Shown: positions 32,817 through 41,933, numbered from the stretch's first letter. The stretch is DNA of 42,223 nucleotides from an uncultured Anaerolineales bacterium (GCA_937968125.1 CALBUI010000058.1:1-42223); one strand, 5' to 3'. Made by a program: numbers and translations. Notes: generated by a model from the sequence alone, not told the origin.

Positions 32817-33896
32817 TTATTCAATTAATTGGTTTCCTGAAAAGGAAAACCATTCAGCGAATCTAACGCAATGCTTCAACCACTGGAGATACAAAACCGG
32901 ATCAACATCGTTGGCATAGAAATCGGTCACAGCCCAATTTAATACGTACAAATTTGCCAAATTGATCATCATCGGGAAATGCGGGAGTTCATCCTGATTG
33001 ATTGAATCCAGATTGGGAAGCTTTTGAAAGGCAGATTGATATTCTTGCAAATAGATATTGGCTTCATCAATCCGCAGGATACCATCTTGCTCCCTACCCC
33101 AGCCGGTGAAGAAATACCAGATTGCTAATGCAACGTCAAAAATGCGTAAATCGATTTTCGACCAATCGAAATCAAACAATCCAACGACGTTTTCTCCCTC
33201 AAATTTCAAGTTGCCAGGATGAAAATCACAATGGATCAGGATTTCTTCCCAATTGGATGTGTCAAGTTCAGCGAAATAGTTCAGTGCTTCATCGCAAGAA
33301 TCACGAATATAGCTTTCATTATCCCCAAGATAATCATCAAAAGCAGTACCTTTTGAAGATTGAAGATTATGTTTGATTTTGTTTGCAATCTTGGAGATTA
33401 AATCGAGTATCTTCGGTTCAAAACGTTGACCATGAGGTGAAAAATTTGCACCTGCATCGTGAAACTCTGCCTGGACCACTGCAGAATTATTAATTTCCAC
33501 CAGGCTCGGGTGAGGATCTACACAATCATATTTATCATCCCCCTTCAGGTATTCAAAAATTGCACAGAATGCCGGAAATTGTTTGTCCTCACCAGTGAAA
33601 TACTTGATATAAGTCATTCCTTGCTTCGACTCAAAAACCTTGGCAATAAGTGAAAAATCCTTTGCAAGCAAATGTTTGATCACGGAATGTTCAAACTGAA
33701 TTTCTGGTTCCTGAATTCCTGACTTGTACTTGCGAAAGAAGTATCGATGTCTTTCCCCCTCATGTATTGTCTCTATCCCATAGCTGGTATTTATATAGCC
33801 ACGTTCGTTGCGTTCAATAGACAATAATTCGCCCAGATTGAAATTTGCCAGAACGTCCCTGATCTCTGAGAATGCAGGCTCTTGATCTGAGTGCAT
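32817..33896 (-). CDS. APH-fold small-molecule kinase (homoserine kinase II/choline kinase-like)
   Basis: 359 aa, with AAGGA before the ATG. The N-lobe has the RGYINTSYGI glycine-rich-like turn and FFRKYK; the C-lobe has the catalytic loop IHCDFHPGNLKFEG (His222, Asp224, Asn-like position) and the metal-binding FDFDW (Asp242 and Asp244). This is the aminoglycoside phosphotransferase superfamily, used for sugars, choline, homoserine and drugs. The sequence is closest in style to ThrB-II/HSK2-like kinases that phosphorylate hydroxyl groups of metabolites. Substrate unknown. It is divergent from the DeoR gene. The downstream nucleotidyltransferase gene could act after it, giving a kinase/nucleotidyltransferase pair, which is inference. 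Confidence 0.8.
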   Translation of the reverse strand: MHSDQEPAFSEIRDVLANFNLGELLSIERNERGYINTSYGIETIHEGERHRYFFRKYKSGIQEPEIQFEHSVIKHLLAKDFSLIAKVFESKQGMTYIKYFTGEDKQFPAFCAIFEYLKGDDKYDCVDPHPSLVEINNSAVVQAEFHDAGANFSPHGQRFEPKILDLISKIANKIKHNLQSSKGTAFDDYLGDNESYIRDSCDEALNYFAELDTSNWEEILIHCDFHPGNLKFEGENVVGLFDFDWSKIDLRIFDVALAIWYFFTGWGREQDGILRIDEANIYLQEYQSAFQKLPNLDSINQDELPHFPMMINLANLYVLNWAVTDFYANDVDPVLYLQWLKHCVRFAEWFSFSGNQLIE

Positions 33897-34021
33897 GTCT
33901 TCCTTCTTTGCGAATCATCCACAATCGACGAGAAGCTTGGACGTTGGATCGGAACACATCAAACTTCGCGTACCAAGTAATGGTTGTAGAGTAGAAAAAT
34001 TATACTTGAATAAGCAAATTC

Positions 34022-34050
34022 TTGCAAATTCTTACACAATTCGCTATAAT
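34022..34050 (+). promoter_or_regulatory. Sigma-70-type promoter of the DeoR-family gene
   Basis: TTGCAA (34022-34027), a 17-base spacer and TATAAT (34045-34050) form a good promoter. The start would be near 34057, upstream of either start codon of the regulator. Confidence 0.7.
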
Positions 34051-34168
34051 AATTTAACTAAACGTGCAAAAACCGTCAAAAATGAGTATGGACGGGAATG
34101 AACTGCCATCATAATTGATTCTAGAAGCGGATACATATCTTGTCAAACCTAAAAGATTGGCTCCCACA

Positions 34169-34963
34169 ATGAGCAAACAACTCATTCCCGCCCAGAGACG
34201 TGAGCGCATCCTGGACTATCTGAATCTCCATAAGATTGCCCGCAGCTCTGAACTGAGTAATCTACTAGACGTATCTGAAGCGACAGTCCGCCGGGATCTC
34301 TCTTGGATGGAAAATGAGGGGATCTTAAATCGCACTCATGGAGGCGCAGTTCTTTCAGATGACTTTCAAACTGAGCCCGAATATACCCTGCGCGCGAAAA
34401 GGCAAGTTCCAGAAAAGACAGAGATTGGCCGGATAGCCGCTGAGATGATCGAGGAGGGGGAAATTGTCTTTATCAATAGTGGTACAACCACGAGTCAATT
34501 GATCCACAACATTCGCTCATATGCTGATATCACTGTTGTCACAAATAATTTGTCAGCTGCATTTGAAGTCAACGGAAACTCTTTCGAATTGATCCTGGTC
34601 GGTGGGGTATTTCAACCAAAATCTAATTCGGTGGCGGGTATGTTTGCCGTCGACAATCTGAACCAAATTTTTGCAGATCGCGCCTTTATCGGAGTTGATG
34701 GAATATCAATCAATCAAGGTTTTACGGTCCCCTCCCTCGCAGAAGCCGAGATCGTGCGTATGATGATCGAACAGACCAAGGGACCTATCAACGTATTAGC
34801 AGATTATTCCAAGTGGGATTCGATTTCAAACTTTGTTGTTGCAGAGATTGGTCAAGTTGATCAAATTATTACTGATCAAGAGTTAGGACCTATAGCGAGT
34901 GAGGCTTTAGCAGAGATACCGGTCAAGGTCATTGATCCATCTAAGAGAAATATGGAGTTTTAA
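34169..34963 (+). CDS. DeoR/GlpR-family transcriptional regulator
   Basis: 264 aa from ATG 34169; the track start at TTG 34115 adds 18 unconserved residues. The N-terminal helix-turn-helix is RRERILDYLNLHKIARSSELSNLLDVSEATVRRDL, followed by the DeoR signature RTHGGAVL. The C-terminal domain (about 75-240) is the sugar-phosphate sensor: ENEGIL, INSGTTTSQLI, NNLSAAFEV, GGVFQPKSNS and DRAFIGVDGISINQGFTVPS. Such regulators are repressors released by a phosphorylated sugar or polyol. It lies directly upstream of the second flavoprotein gene on the same strand (138 bases). A hairpin lacking a T tract lies between them. It probably controls that gene or the divergent kinase gene. Confidence 0.92.
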   Translation: MSKQLIPAQRRERILDYLNLHKIARSSELSNLLDVSEATVRRDLSWMENEGILNRTHGGAVLSDDFQTEPEYTLRAKRQVPEKTEIGRIAAEMIEEGEIVFINSGTTTSQLIHNIRSYADITVVTNNLSAAFEVNGNSFELILVGGVFQPKSNSVAGMFAVDNLNQIFADRAFIGVDGISINQGFTVPSLAEAEIVRMMIEQTKGPINVLADYSKWDSISNFVVAEIGQVDQIITDQELGPIASEALAEIPVKVIDPSKRNMEF

Positions 34964-34974
34964 CTTGCAATGTA

Positions 34975-34998
34975 ATCCCAGATTCCTGAATCTGGGAT
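34975..34998 (+). terminator. Weak terminator-like hairpin after the DeoR gene
   Basis: ATCCCAGATT and AATCTGGGAT form a perfect 10-bp stem around CCTG, 11 bases after the stop. No T tract follows, so it may attenuate, process or insulate the transcript rather than end it. Confidence 0.5.
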
Positions 34999-35101
34999 GC
35001 GATTTGAAGAGTCTAATCAAAAAGATAAATATTCAACAATAATCAAAGACCGTGTATTTGGTTCCAACGCAGAGCATTGAAACTATAAGGTGAGTATCCA
35101 T

Positions 35102-37528
35102 ATGGACAAACAAGCCAGGGTTGTGATCATTGGTGGGGGAATTTATGGGGTGAGCATCGCTTACCATCTTGCCAAAAATGGTTGGAATGACCTGATCTTG
35201 ATCGAAAAGCATGATATTTCCAGCGGTGCAACCGCGCATGCAGCTGGCCTGGTCACCCAATTCGCCACCTCTGAAACTTTGATGCAATTCCGTAAGTACA
35301 GCATTGACCTTTATAGTGAGCTGGGCATGATTGAGCATGTCGGCAGCCTGCGAGTCGCCTCCAGTCCAGAACAGTTCAAAGAGCTGCAGCGCAGTGTCAG
35401 CCGGGCAAAAGGCATCGGCATGGAAGTGGAGATCATCTCTCCTTCAGAAGCGCAAACGATCATGCCACAAATCTCAGAAAAAGAACTTTACGGAGCAATT
35501 TATTTACCGCGTGATGGGCACCTCGATCCATATACGACAACCACAGGCATGGCAAAATTGGTCCGGGAGATGGGCGCAGAGATCATCACTGGAACCCTGG
35601 TTACTGGAATCGAAATCTCACCCGATGGTGAAGTACGCAAAGTATTAACCGATAACGGATCAATAATCACTGAAAATATCATCATAGCTGCTGGAATATG
35701 GTCTCCGAGGGTCGCTGCTTTGGCAGGTGTGCATATCCCTTCCACCCCAGTGGACCACCAGCACATCGCCCTCAAAGCTGTTCCTGGCAACGAGTTTTCT
35801 CACAGCACACCCTGTCTAAGGGACCCGGACAACCTGGTTTATATGCGCGAAGAGGCTGGAGGTCTAGTGATCGGTGGCTATGAACCTAATCCAAATCCCC
35901 GCTGGGTTGATGGCGTCCCCTGGGATCACGACGGCAGCCCACTACCTTCCGATTTTGATCGTTTCGAGCAGCTGATGGAGGGTGCTATCCGCCGTCTACC
36001 ATTCCTGGATAGAGCGGAAATCATCTCCCTTACCTGCCATCCCGGGGCTTACTCCCCAGATTGCCATCCGATTGTTGGACCTGTTGCCGAGGTGAAAGGT
36101 CTTTGGATGTGTGCTGGAGTTTCATTGAATGGATTTGGCGGGGCAGGTGGGATTGGTAAATATTTATCTGAGTGGATTGTTGAGGGCGAACCTAACGTAG
36201 ACATGTATGGATTTCGTTCGACGCGATTTGGAGATTATTATTCCCAACCGACATATACAACTGAGCGGACCTTAGAATGCGTCAAGTACTACTACCGGCT
36301 GCGATTCCCTAATGATGAATACGAGTGGGCTCGCCCCAATCGATTAAGTGCCCTCCACACCCGGTTGCAGGACATGGGAGCTGTGTTTGGAGAGAAGTTT
36401 GGCTGGGAACGCGTACTCTACCTGCAGCCTGGGAAACAGTGGCGCATGGCTGGTGAAGATCAGCGCCAGTGGGGTTGGGAAAAGCCGCCCTATTTCGAAC
36501 GTCAACGGGAAGAACACGAAGCTGCCCGCCAGAAAGTTTGTTTATTCGACCTGAGTTCGTTTGGGAAGATTGATGTAAAAGGCCCTGGTGCGCTGCAGCT
36601 GATGCAGCGAGTTACAGATAACGATGTGGATAAACCAGTCGGTTCGGCAATTTATACCCAGTTCCTCAATACGAAAGGGGGCATAGAATCAGATTTAACG
36701 GTTACCCGTCTTGGAGAGAAAGACTTCCGGGTCACCACAGGTTCAGGTTTTATCGCCAACGATCTCGCCTGGCTGTACATGCACACGAGTCTGGAAGATC
36801 CACCAATCGAAATTCTGGATGTTACCCTGGATTGGTCCTGTATAGCCTTATGGGGTCCCCACGCCCGTAATGTGCTCGAAAAAATTACCGATAATGATGT
36901 ATCCAACGCTGCTTTCCCATTCGTTCACGCTCGTAAGTTAGATATTCAAGGCACGGAGGTGCTTGCCCAACGAATAAGTTATGTTGGTGAATTGGGCTGG
37001 GAGATATATGTCAAACCTGAGAGAGCAGTCCAAGTTTGGGACGCATTAATCAACGCTGGTCAAGAATTTGACATCGAAGTCGGCGGTTACAAAGCTCTTG
37101 ATTCTCTGCGTCTGGAGAAGGGATACAAATATTTCACCTCAGATATAACCCCGAAGGAAGATCCATATTCTGCTGGCCTAAGTTTCTGCGTCAAACTCGA
37201 CCAGGGTGATTTTATTGGTCGCCAGGCATTGCACGAGATTAAAACCAAGATGATATCCAGAAAACTTTGTACTCTGGTCATAGATGGAGAAGATTATCTC
37301 CCAATCTATGGTGGTGAGGCAGTTTCAATAAATGGTGAAGTCATTTCTCGACTACGGAGCTGCGGTTACGGATTTACGGTTAATCGCAATATCGGATTTG
37401 CTTATCTCCCAATCTCGTTATCTGAAACTGGGACAAATTTAGAAGTTGAGATATTTGACTCGCTTCATCCAGCCCAAGTCATGCCAGATGTACTAGTTGA
37501 TCCAAAGGGAGAAAGATTGAGAAAATAA
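35102..37528 (+). CDS. FAD-dependent amine dehydrogenase fused to GcvT-type folate domain, paralogue of 28444-30882
   Basis: 808 aa from ATG 35102 (AAGGTGAG upstream); the track start is a GTG four codons earlier in the same SD. The domain order is the same as in the sister gene: FAD Rossmann motif VVIIGGGIYGVSIAYHL, then ATAHAAGLVTQF, a linker domain, and GcvT blocks ending with YKALDSLRLEKGYKYF and GDFIGRQAL. The His believed to bind FAD is kept, but the preceding Trp of the usual WHxAGL is Ala. It should carry out oxidative N-demethylation of an amine, but likely of a different substrate from the sister enzyme. It is preceded by a DeoR regulator on the same strand. A nested inverted repeat follows its stop. 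Confidence 0.85.
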   Translation: MDKQARVVIIGGGIYGVSIAYHLAKNGWNDLILIEKHDISSGATAHAAGLVTQFATSETLMQFRKYSIDLYSELGMIEHVGSLRVASSPEQFKELQRSVSRAKGIGMEVEIISPSEAQTIMPQISEKELYGAIYLPRDGHLDPYTTTTGMAKLVREMGAEIITGTLVTGIEISPDGEVRKVLTDNGSIITENIIIAAGIWSPRVAALAGVHIPSTPVDHQHIALKAVPGNEFSHSTPCLRDPDNLVYMREEAGGLVIGGYEPNPNPRWVDGVPWDHDGSPLPSDFDRFEQLMEGAIRRLPFLDRAEIISLTCHPGAYSPDCHPIVGPVAEVKGLWMCAGVSLNGFGGAGGIGKYLSEWIVEGEPNVDMYGFRSTRFGDYYSQPTYTTERTLECVKYYYRLRFPNDEYEWARPNRLSALHTRLQDMGAVFGEKFGWERVLYLQPGKQWRMAGEDQRQWGWEKPPYFERQREEHEAARQKVCLFDLSSFGKIDVKGPGALQLMQRVTDNDVDKPVGSAIYTQFLNTKGGIESDLTVTRLGEKDFRVTTGSGFIANDLAWLYMHTSLEDPPIEILDVTLDWSCIALWGPHARNVLEKITDNDVSNAAFPFVHARKLDIQGTEVLAQRISYVGELGWEIYVKPERAVQVWDALINAGQEFDIEVGGYKALDSLRLEKGYKYFTSDITPKEDPYSAGLSFCVKLDQGDFIGRQALHEIKTKMISRKLCTLVIDGEDYLPIYGGEAVSINGEVISRLRSCGYGFTVNRNIGFAYLPISLSETGTNLEVEIFDSLHPAQVMPDVLVDPKGERLRK

Positions 37529-37567
37529 CCCAATTTGTGAGAACCTGAACATATCAACTTTCTGACC

Positions 37568-37710
37568 TTCGGACAAAAAATCGGACATCAGAACCCAAAT
37601 GCCTGTCATTGCGAGCCGCAAGCGCTCTCCTTGCGGCGTGGCAATCTCCCAGTGATGAGATTGCTTCGCAATAAACGCTCGCAATGACAACTCAAATAGG
37701 TTTGTCCGAA
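37568..37710. repeat. Nested inverted repeat, MITE-like interspersed element
   Basis: The core (37604-37689) has 13-bp terminal inverted repeats TGTCATTGCGAGC and GCTCGCAATGACA, with GGCAATCTC and GAGATTGC inside forming further pairing. This is the familiar CATTGCGAG-type interspersed palindrome seen in many genomes, including those of Chloroflexota. It is enclosed by a second pair, TTCGGACAAA (37568-37577) and TTTGTCCGAA (37701-37710). The ORFs called over it (37493-37690 and 37606-37875, minus) are the usual false genes of this element. Confidence 0.85.
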
Positions 37711-37845
37711 CTTGAGAACTTTAACTTTACCCAGCAGAAAGTTGGTGCTAAACTGGAAAATAAGTAAATCGATATATATACCGCTGGATATCCAACACCC
37801 AATTAAGGCATAAGGTACATTGAATGATTTGGAGAGGATCTGGAA

Positions 37846-38784
37846 ATGAAGCTTTTTTACGCAACGGATGTTCATGGTTCAGAGATCTGCTGGAAGAAAT
37901 TTATCAGCGGGGGAAAATTTTATGAAGTCGATACGCTGATCCTGGGTGGGGATATGACGGGTAAAGCGATCGTGCCGATCATTGCCCAAGGAAATGATAA
38001 ATATAAGGTCACCCTTCTGGAGCAGGAAACTATCCTGGAAGGGCAGTCTGCCGTCGACGAAATGGCAAAAACAATTCAAGATCGAGGCTATTACCCGTAT
38101 GTTACCGATCCAGATGAAGTAGCAGAAATATCTAATAACCCTGGGAGATCTGACGAGCTATTTCTTGTCCAGGTCACCAAAACTTTGGAACGCTGGATGG
38201 AGTATGCGGATGAAAAGTTAGCCGGAACCGGGATCAGCTGTTATGTCTGTCCTGGCAACGATGATGTCTTTGAGGTTGATGAAGTGATCGCCCAGTCAAA
38301 AATTGTTCAACACGCTGAAGGGAAGGTCGTTGAGCTTTCCGAGCATCATGAGATGGTCAGTTCCGGGTGGTCAAACCCAACCCCCTGGGATACTCACCGC
38401 GAGGAACCTGATGAAGACCTGGAAGTACGCATCGAAGCTATCATCGCCCAGGCCAAGAATCCCAGCACAGCAGTATTTAATTTGCATCCCCCACCATATG
38501 GAAGCGGTCTGGATGAAGCTCCTGAATTAACAGATGACCTGCGCCCAACCTACGCCGGTCGTGTACTTAAACCTGTTGGCAGTCACGCAGTACTCCATGT
38601 AATCGAGAAATACCACCCCTTACTAGGATTGCATGGCCATATTCACGAGGGTAAAGGTACCAAAAAATATAAGCCCACCCTTTGTATTAATCCAGGCAGC
38701 ATGTACGAACAAGGCATCTTACATGGCGCGGTGGTCGATCTGAAGCCCAAGAAAATCGGAACCTATATTTTGACCACAGGGTAA
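37846..38784 (+). CDS. Calcineurin-like metallophosphoesterase
   Basis: 312 aa, cytoplasmic, with a TGGAGAGGATCTGG SD. The five metallophosphatase motifs are present: DVHG (Asp8, His10), GGDMTG (Asp36), GNDD in CYVCPGNDDVFEVDE, FNLHPPPYGSGLDEAP and HGHIHEGKGTKK. Two metal ions would be bound, and it should hydrolyse phosphomonoesters or diesters. The C-terminal half is typical of stand-alone archaeal/bacterial MPEs of unknown substrate. It sits between the flavoprotein and the APC permease on the same strand, but has its own SD and spacing, so an operon with either is uncertain. Confidence 0.88.
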   Translation: MKLFYATDVHGSEICWKKFISGGKFYEVDTLILGGDMTGKAIVPIIAQGNDKYKVTLLEQETILEGQSAVDEMAKTIQDRGYYPYVTDPDEVAEISNNPGRSDELFLVQVTKTLERWMEYADEKLAGTGISCYVCPGNDDVFEVDEVIAQSKIVQHAEGKVVELSEHHEMVSSGWSNPTPWDTHREEPDEDLEVRIEAIIAQAKNPSTAVFNLHPPPYGSGLDEAPELTDDLRPTYAGRVLKPVGSHAVLHVIEKYHPLLGLHGHIHEGKGTKKYKPTLCINPGSMYEQGILHGAVVDLKPKKIGTYILTTG

Positions 38785-38815
38785 ACCAGTAGGATTGTTA
38801 AAATTGAATTGCTTA

Positions 38816-38844
38816 TTGACTTTTGGAATTTGTAAATATATATA
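38816..38844 (+). promoter_or_regulatory. Strong promoter for the APC permease gene
   Basis: TTGACT, a 17-base spacer and TATATA form a near-consensus sigma-70 promoter about 209 bases upstream of the permease start, so the transcript would have a 200-base leader. The leader holds GAAAGGAGGT with no start codon after it, and a hairpin GTCTGCCA/TGGCAGAC (38993-39028). Confidence 0.65.
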
Positions 38845-39019
38845 TTAAGGAAAGCATCTGCTGTTTCTGCAACCCGAGAAGGGGGATTGGGAATAAATTC
38901 CGGTACTAGTTACCGAAAGGAGGTCTTACATCGTCGCTTTTACTGGCCATCCGGATCCTATTTCATGAATTATCGAGAAACTTATCCATCACGTCTGCCA
39001 GCTGCAGGAGATAAAATTT

Positions 39020-39040
39020 ATGGCAGACACCATTTCTTGA
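39020..39040 (+). other. Possible upstream mini-ORF in the permease leader
   Basis: ATG GCA GAC ACC ATT TCT TGA encodes MADTIS. It is preceded by CAGGAG at usable distance, and its TGA touches the SD of the permease gene (TGAAGGAGG). Ribosomes stopping here could couple or gate translation of the permease. Such short frames arise easily by chance. Confidence 0.3.
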
Positions 39041-39052
39041 AGGAGGATTACC

Positions 39053-40912
39053 ATGAGTGAGGTCACACTTTTCGTTCGCAAAGCGAGCGGCCTGGTGCGC
39101 TCCTGGTCAATGTTCGACGCATTCATCTATGCCACCTTTTCCATTAATCTAATCACACTCGGTCTTTACATATTTTCACAGATGTATTACTTCGAAGGTG
39201 ATCTTGCTACAACCGTGATTGTAGCGGGAGCTTTTACGATCTTCGAGGTCATCGTATATGCCAGCCTGATCTCCGCTATGCCGCGTGCCGGCGGCGATTA
39301 CGTCTGGCAAAGCCGCATCCTGAGCAGAGGGCTGGGTTTCGTCCTGGCTGTTACGGGTTGGTGGTTCATCCTCTGGCTGTGGGTACCTCTATATGGTGAT
39401 ATGTTACGTTTCGAGGTTTTCACTCCATTGCTTGCTATCGCCGGAGCTCAAGATGCGGCCTTGTGGTTCACAGGCAACCCGAATGGCAGCATGCTTGCCT
39501 CGATAATATTGTGTCTCCTGGTATTTATCTATATCGCAGTTGGCATGAAGTGGTATGCCAGGCTGCAGAAGATCAGCTTCTGGGGTGGCACGATCGGATT
39601 AGCGCTGGTTTTCATTCTTCTGTTAATCGGCAGCCAGGAAACCTTCGCCAACAACCTAAACGAGATAGTTCCACAGATGTTTGGTACCGAAAGCACCAAC
39701 CTGTACGCGGAAACATTCGCTGCTGGACAGGAGGCGGGTGCAGCAGTGGCACCTCTAGGTAATTTTGCATTAACGGCAGCCATGTTCGTGATGATTCCGT
39801 ATATCGTGTTCTTCAACTTGTGGCCAAACTGGGGGTCAACATTGTACGGTGAAGTGCGCGGCGCCACTGATTACAAGCGCAACTTCTGGGGCATGACCGC
39901 CGCAGTTATCGTAACTGCAGTGGGTGCCTTGATCTTCTTTGCTTTGATCGCCAGATCACTGGGCTGGGATTGGTACAACAGTGCCAACGGTGCTTTTTGG
40001 AATTTTGCTTGGGGCTACACGGACGTAGCACCTCCGCTACCATTCTGGCCATACCCGGCACTTTTCGCGACCTTCATGGTGAAAAGTCGGTTCGTGATGT
40101 TCCTGGTCATCATACTGATGAGCCTGTGGTGGTTCGGCTGGTCGGGGACAGTGTTTCTGAGCTCGACAAGGGTGATCTTCGCCGCTGCGTTTGACCGTAT
40201 GCTGCCCGAAGGTGTATCGTACATCGAACCCCGTTCTCGTACACCAGTCGTGGCTTTGGCCCTGATGGTTATCCCAGGTTTAATCGTCGCCTACCTGTTT
40301 GCGTACAATATTCGCAATTTCCAATCATTAACCCTGGTATCGACGCTGGTGATCGCAATGACCTTCCTTGGCACAACGGTGGCCGCGATTGTCTTACCCT
40401 GGCGTTCGAAGGATGTTTTTGAGGGCTCACCGATCGCGAAATTTAAAGTGCCTTCCTGGTTAGGTTACATTGGCATTTTAGCATTCTTGGCCGGAGGCTT
40501 ATATTTAATCTACCAATCATTTAGCTATGGTATCCCAGTGTTAACCGACCTGGGCAGCTATGATACTCTTACTGCCTTCATGGCGATTGTAGTCGGCTTG
40601 CTGACGTTGGTTAATGCAGTGGTGATCCTGTGGTTGCTCTACTATCTTGGAAAACGCATCCTCGGTGGTGACTCAATGCCGCTGATTACATTTGCAGGGC
40701 TGATCTTCTTCCTGTTCCTGGATTGGCTGCTGATTGAGTGGTTCTGGGATCCAGGTGGATATTATGGTATTGGGTGGTCAAATACCAGCTCCATGTCATT
40801 CATGATCATCCTGTACGCGATTGCGGCAGCAATCTACTTCGGTTTCAGCGCTTACCGCCGACGACAGGGCATTGATGTCAACAAGGTGTATCAAGAGATC
40901 CCCGTCGAATAG
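39053..40912 (+). CDS. APC-superfamily amino acid/amine permease
   Basis: 619 aa with about 12 to 14 membrane helices; start supported by AAGGAGGATTACC. The start KASGLVRSWSMFDAFIYATFSINL and the ISAMPRAGGDYVWQSRILSRGLGF block match the APC fold: helix 1 unwound, then the conserved PRAGGxY motif of helix 2. It should be a secondary transporter for amino acids or related amines driven by ion gradients. At 619 residues it is longer than the usual 450-500 residues; the extra length is in the middle loop (about 190-250) and the long C-terminal end (RRRQGIDVNKVYQEIPVE). Its neighbours are flavoprotein demethylases, so methylated amino compounds are possible substrates (inference). Confidence 0.88.
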   Translation: MSEVTLFVRKASGLVRSWSMFDAFIYATFSINLITLGLYIFSQMYYFEGDLATTVIVAGAFTIFEVIVYASLISAMPRAGGDYVWQSRILSRGLGFVLAVTGWWFILWLWVPLYGDMLRFEVFTPLLAIAGAQDAALWFTGNPNGSMLASIILCLLVFIYIAVGMKWYARLQKISFWGGTIGLALVFILLLIGSQETFANNLNEIVPQMFGTESTNLYAETFAAGQEAGAAVAPLGNFALTAAMFVMIPYIVFFNLWPNWGSTLYGEVRGATDYKRNFWGMTAAVIVTAVGALIFFALIARSLGWDWYNSANGAFWNFAWGYTDVAPPLPFWPYPALFATFMVKSRFVMFLVIILMSLWWFGWSGTVFLSSTRVIFAAAFDRMLPEGVSYIEPRSRTPVVALALMVIPGLIVAYLFAYNIRNFQSLTLVSTLVIAMTFLGTTVAAIVLPWRSKDVFEGSPIAKFKVPSWLGYIGILAFLAGGLYLIYQSFSYGIPVLTDLGSYDTLTAFMAIVVGLLTLVNAVVILWLLYYLGKRILGGDSMPLITFAGLIFFLFLDWLLIEWFWDPGGYYGIGWSNTSSMSFMIILYAIAAAIYFGFSAYRRRQGIDVNKVYQEIPVE

Positions 40913-40932
40913 CATCCATAATTTCGTTTATG

Positions 40933-40971
40933 AATACCTGGTAGGAGCATACTCCTACCAGGTATTTTTTT
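40933..40971 (+). terminator. Rho-independent terminator of the permease gene
   Basis: AATACCTGGTAGGAG and CTCCTACCAGGTATT form a perfect 15-bp stem around a 4-base loop (CATA), followed by seven T. It lies 21 bases after the stop and is one of the strongest terminators in the window. Confidence 0.95.
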
Positions 40972-41435
40972 CTCCGCGTACGAACTCTAACAGTTCTATT
41001 GAAATTCAATTGTAATTTGGTCCATCATTTACCAGTCGATCATTGGAAAAGTCATAAAACAATTGAATCCAGTAAAAATTACTGTTTGTAAAAATTGTGA
41101 CATTGTTCATTTGACTAACGATCATGGAGATGCCACAATTTTTCTTGCAACCAATATCGTTTCCGCTACACAATGAGAGGAATACCGTAAATTGATAAGT
41201 AAATTCTGCAAACATTGGAGGGACAGCAGATTGAATTGATTCTCAGGGTGCTTTGACATATGCTTTCAATCAAGAAGGTTGCATTGAAGATCGAACCCTA
41301 GCCAAACCAAAAAAATGAGGAGGTGAATTCGAAATAATCAACCGTTTCGTTTGAGCAAGATGAGTTCCTTGATCAATGAAAGTTATGATTCCAGTTCAAT
41401 GGAAAGTCGATAATTTCAATACTACAGAAGAAGGG

Positions 41436-41472
41436 AGGCGAAGACCTCGCCTATACGGCGTGCTCCAGCACG
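41436..41472 (+). ncRNA. Candidate structured RNA: two adjacent GC-rich hairpins
   Basis: AGGCGA/TCGCCT (5-base loop) is followed after 6 bases by CGTGC/GCACG with a TCCA tetraloop. A TATAAT hexamer occurs about 13 bases after. The island is much more GC-rich than its surroundings. No known RNA family is recognised; listed as a candidate only. Confidence 0.25.
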
Positions 41473-41867
41473 ACCAATTACTGCTATAATTATAAAGTAT
41501 CACCTATTCATCCGGAACCAAACAATACAAAAGATCGCCAGGATTATGTGGGTGCTAGATGCAGGGATGGTATACCTACACAGAAACACTTTACATCTTG
41601 TCCTACATTGTTACCCCATTTCTGAACCATCTCGGAAAAGGGAAAGATGATTAGTGATGCAAGATTTTGTATTAGACATACAACACCGTCGCCATTTGCT
41701 CATACGCCGACCAATGTAAGTGTAGGGACACCTGAGTTGAAGAGATTTGATTATCATTACTAAATTTAGCGGCCTTTACGATGTTCTATTGAGTGCTACT
41801 GAAAGTTTCTTGATTTCGACGCTTTCATTCTAATTTTCTGGATATAAAGGAGGTGGTTCTATAAGGG

Positions 41868-41933
41868 ATGGTTAATACTGATGTCAGGCAATATGTAAGC
41901 AAAAAGATCCATTTTTCTATCAACATACATTAA
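41868..41933 (+). other. Possible leader ORF (21 codons) before the solute-binding protein gene
   Basis: ATG 41868 opens a frame of 21 codons (MVNTDVRQYVSKKIHFSINIH) that ends at TAA, and this TAA is the first part of the SD TAAGGAGAAG of the next gene. AAAGGAGGTG lies upstream, but at a rather long distance (about 14 bases). The tight stop/SD join suggests coupling, but coding is unproven. Confidence 0.3.

Noticed and set aside
37493-37875. Minus-strand ORFs over the interspersed repeat
   Set aside because: The translated SLRA...HHWEIATPQGERLRLAMTG style is the well-known false protein of CATTGCGAG palindromes.
41006-41215. 69-aa minus-strand ORF in the long intergenic region
   Set aside because: No SD, no recognisable domain, and AT-rich composition like the surrounding non-coding DNA.
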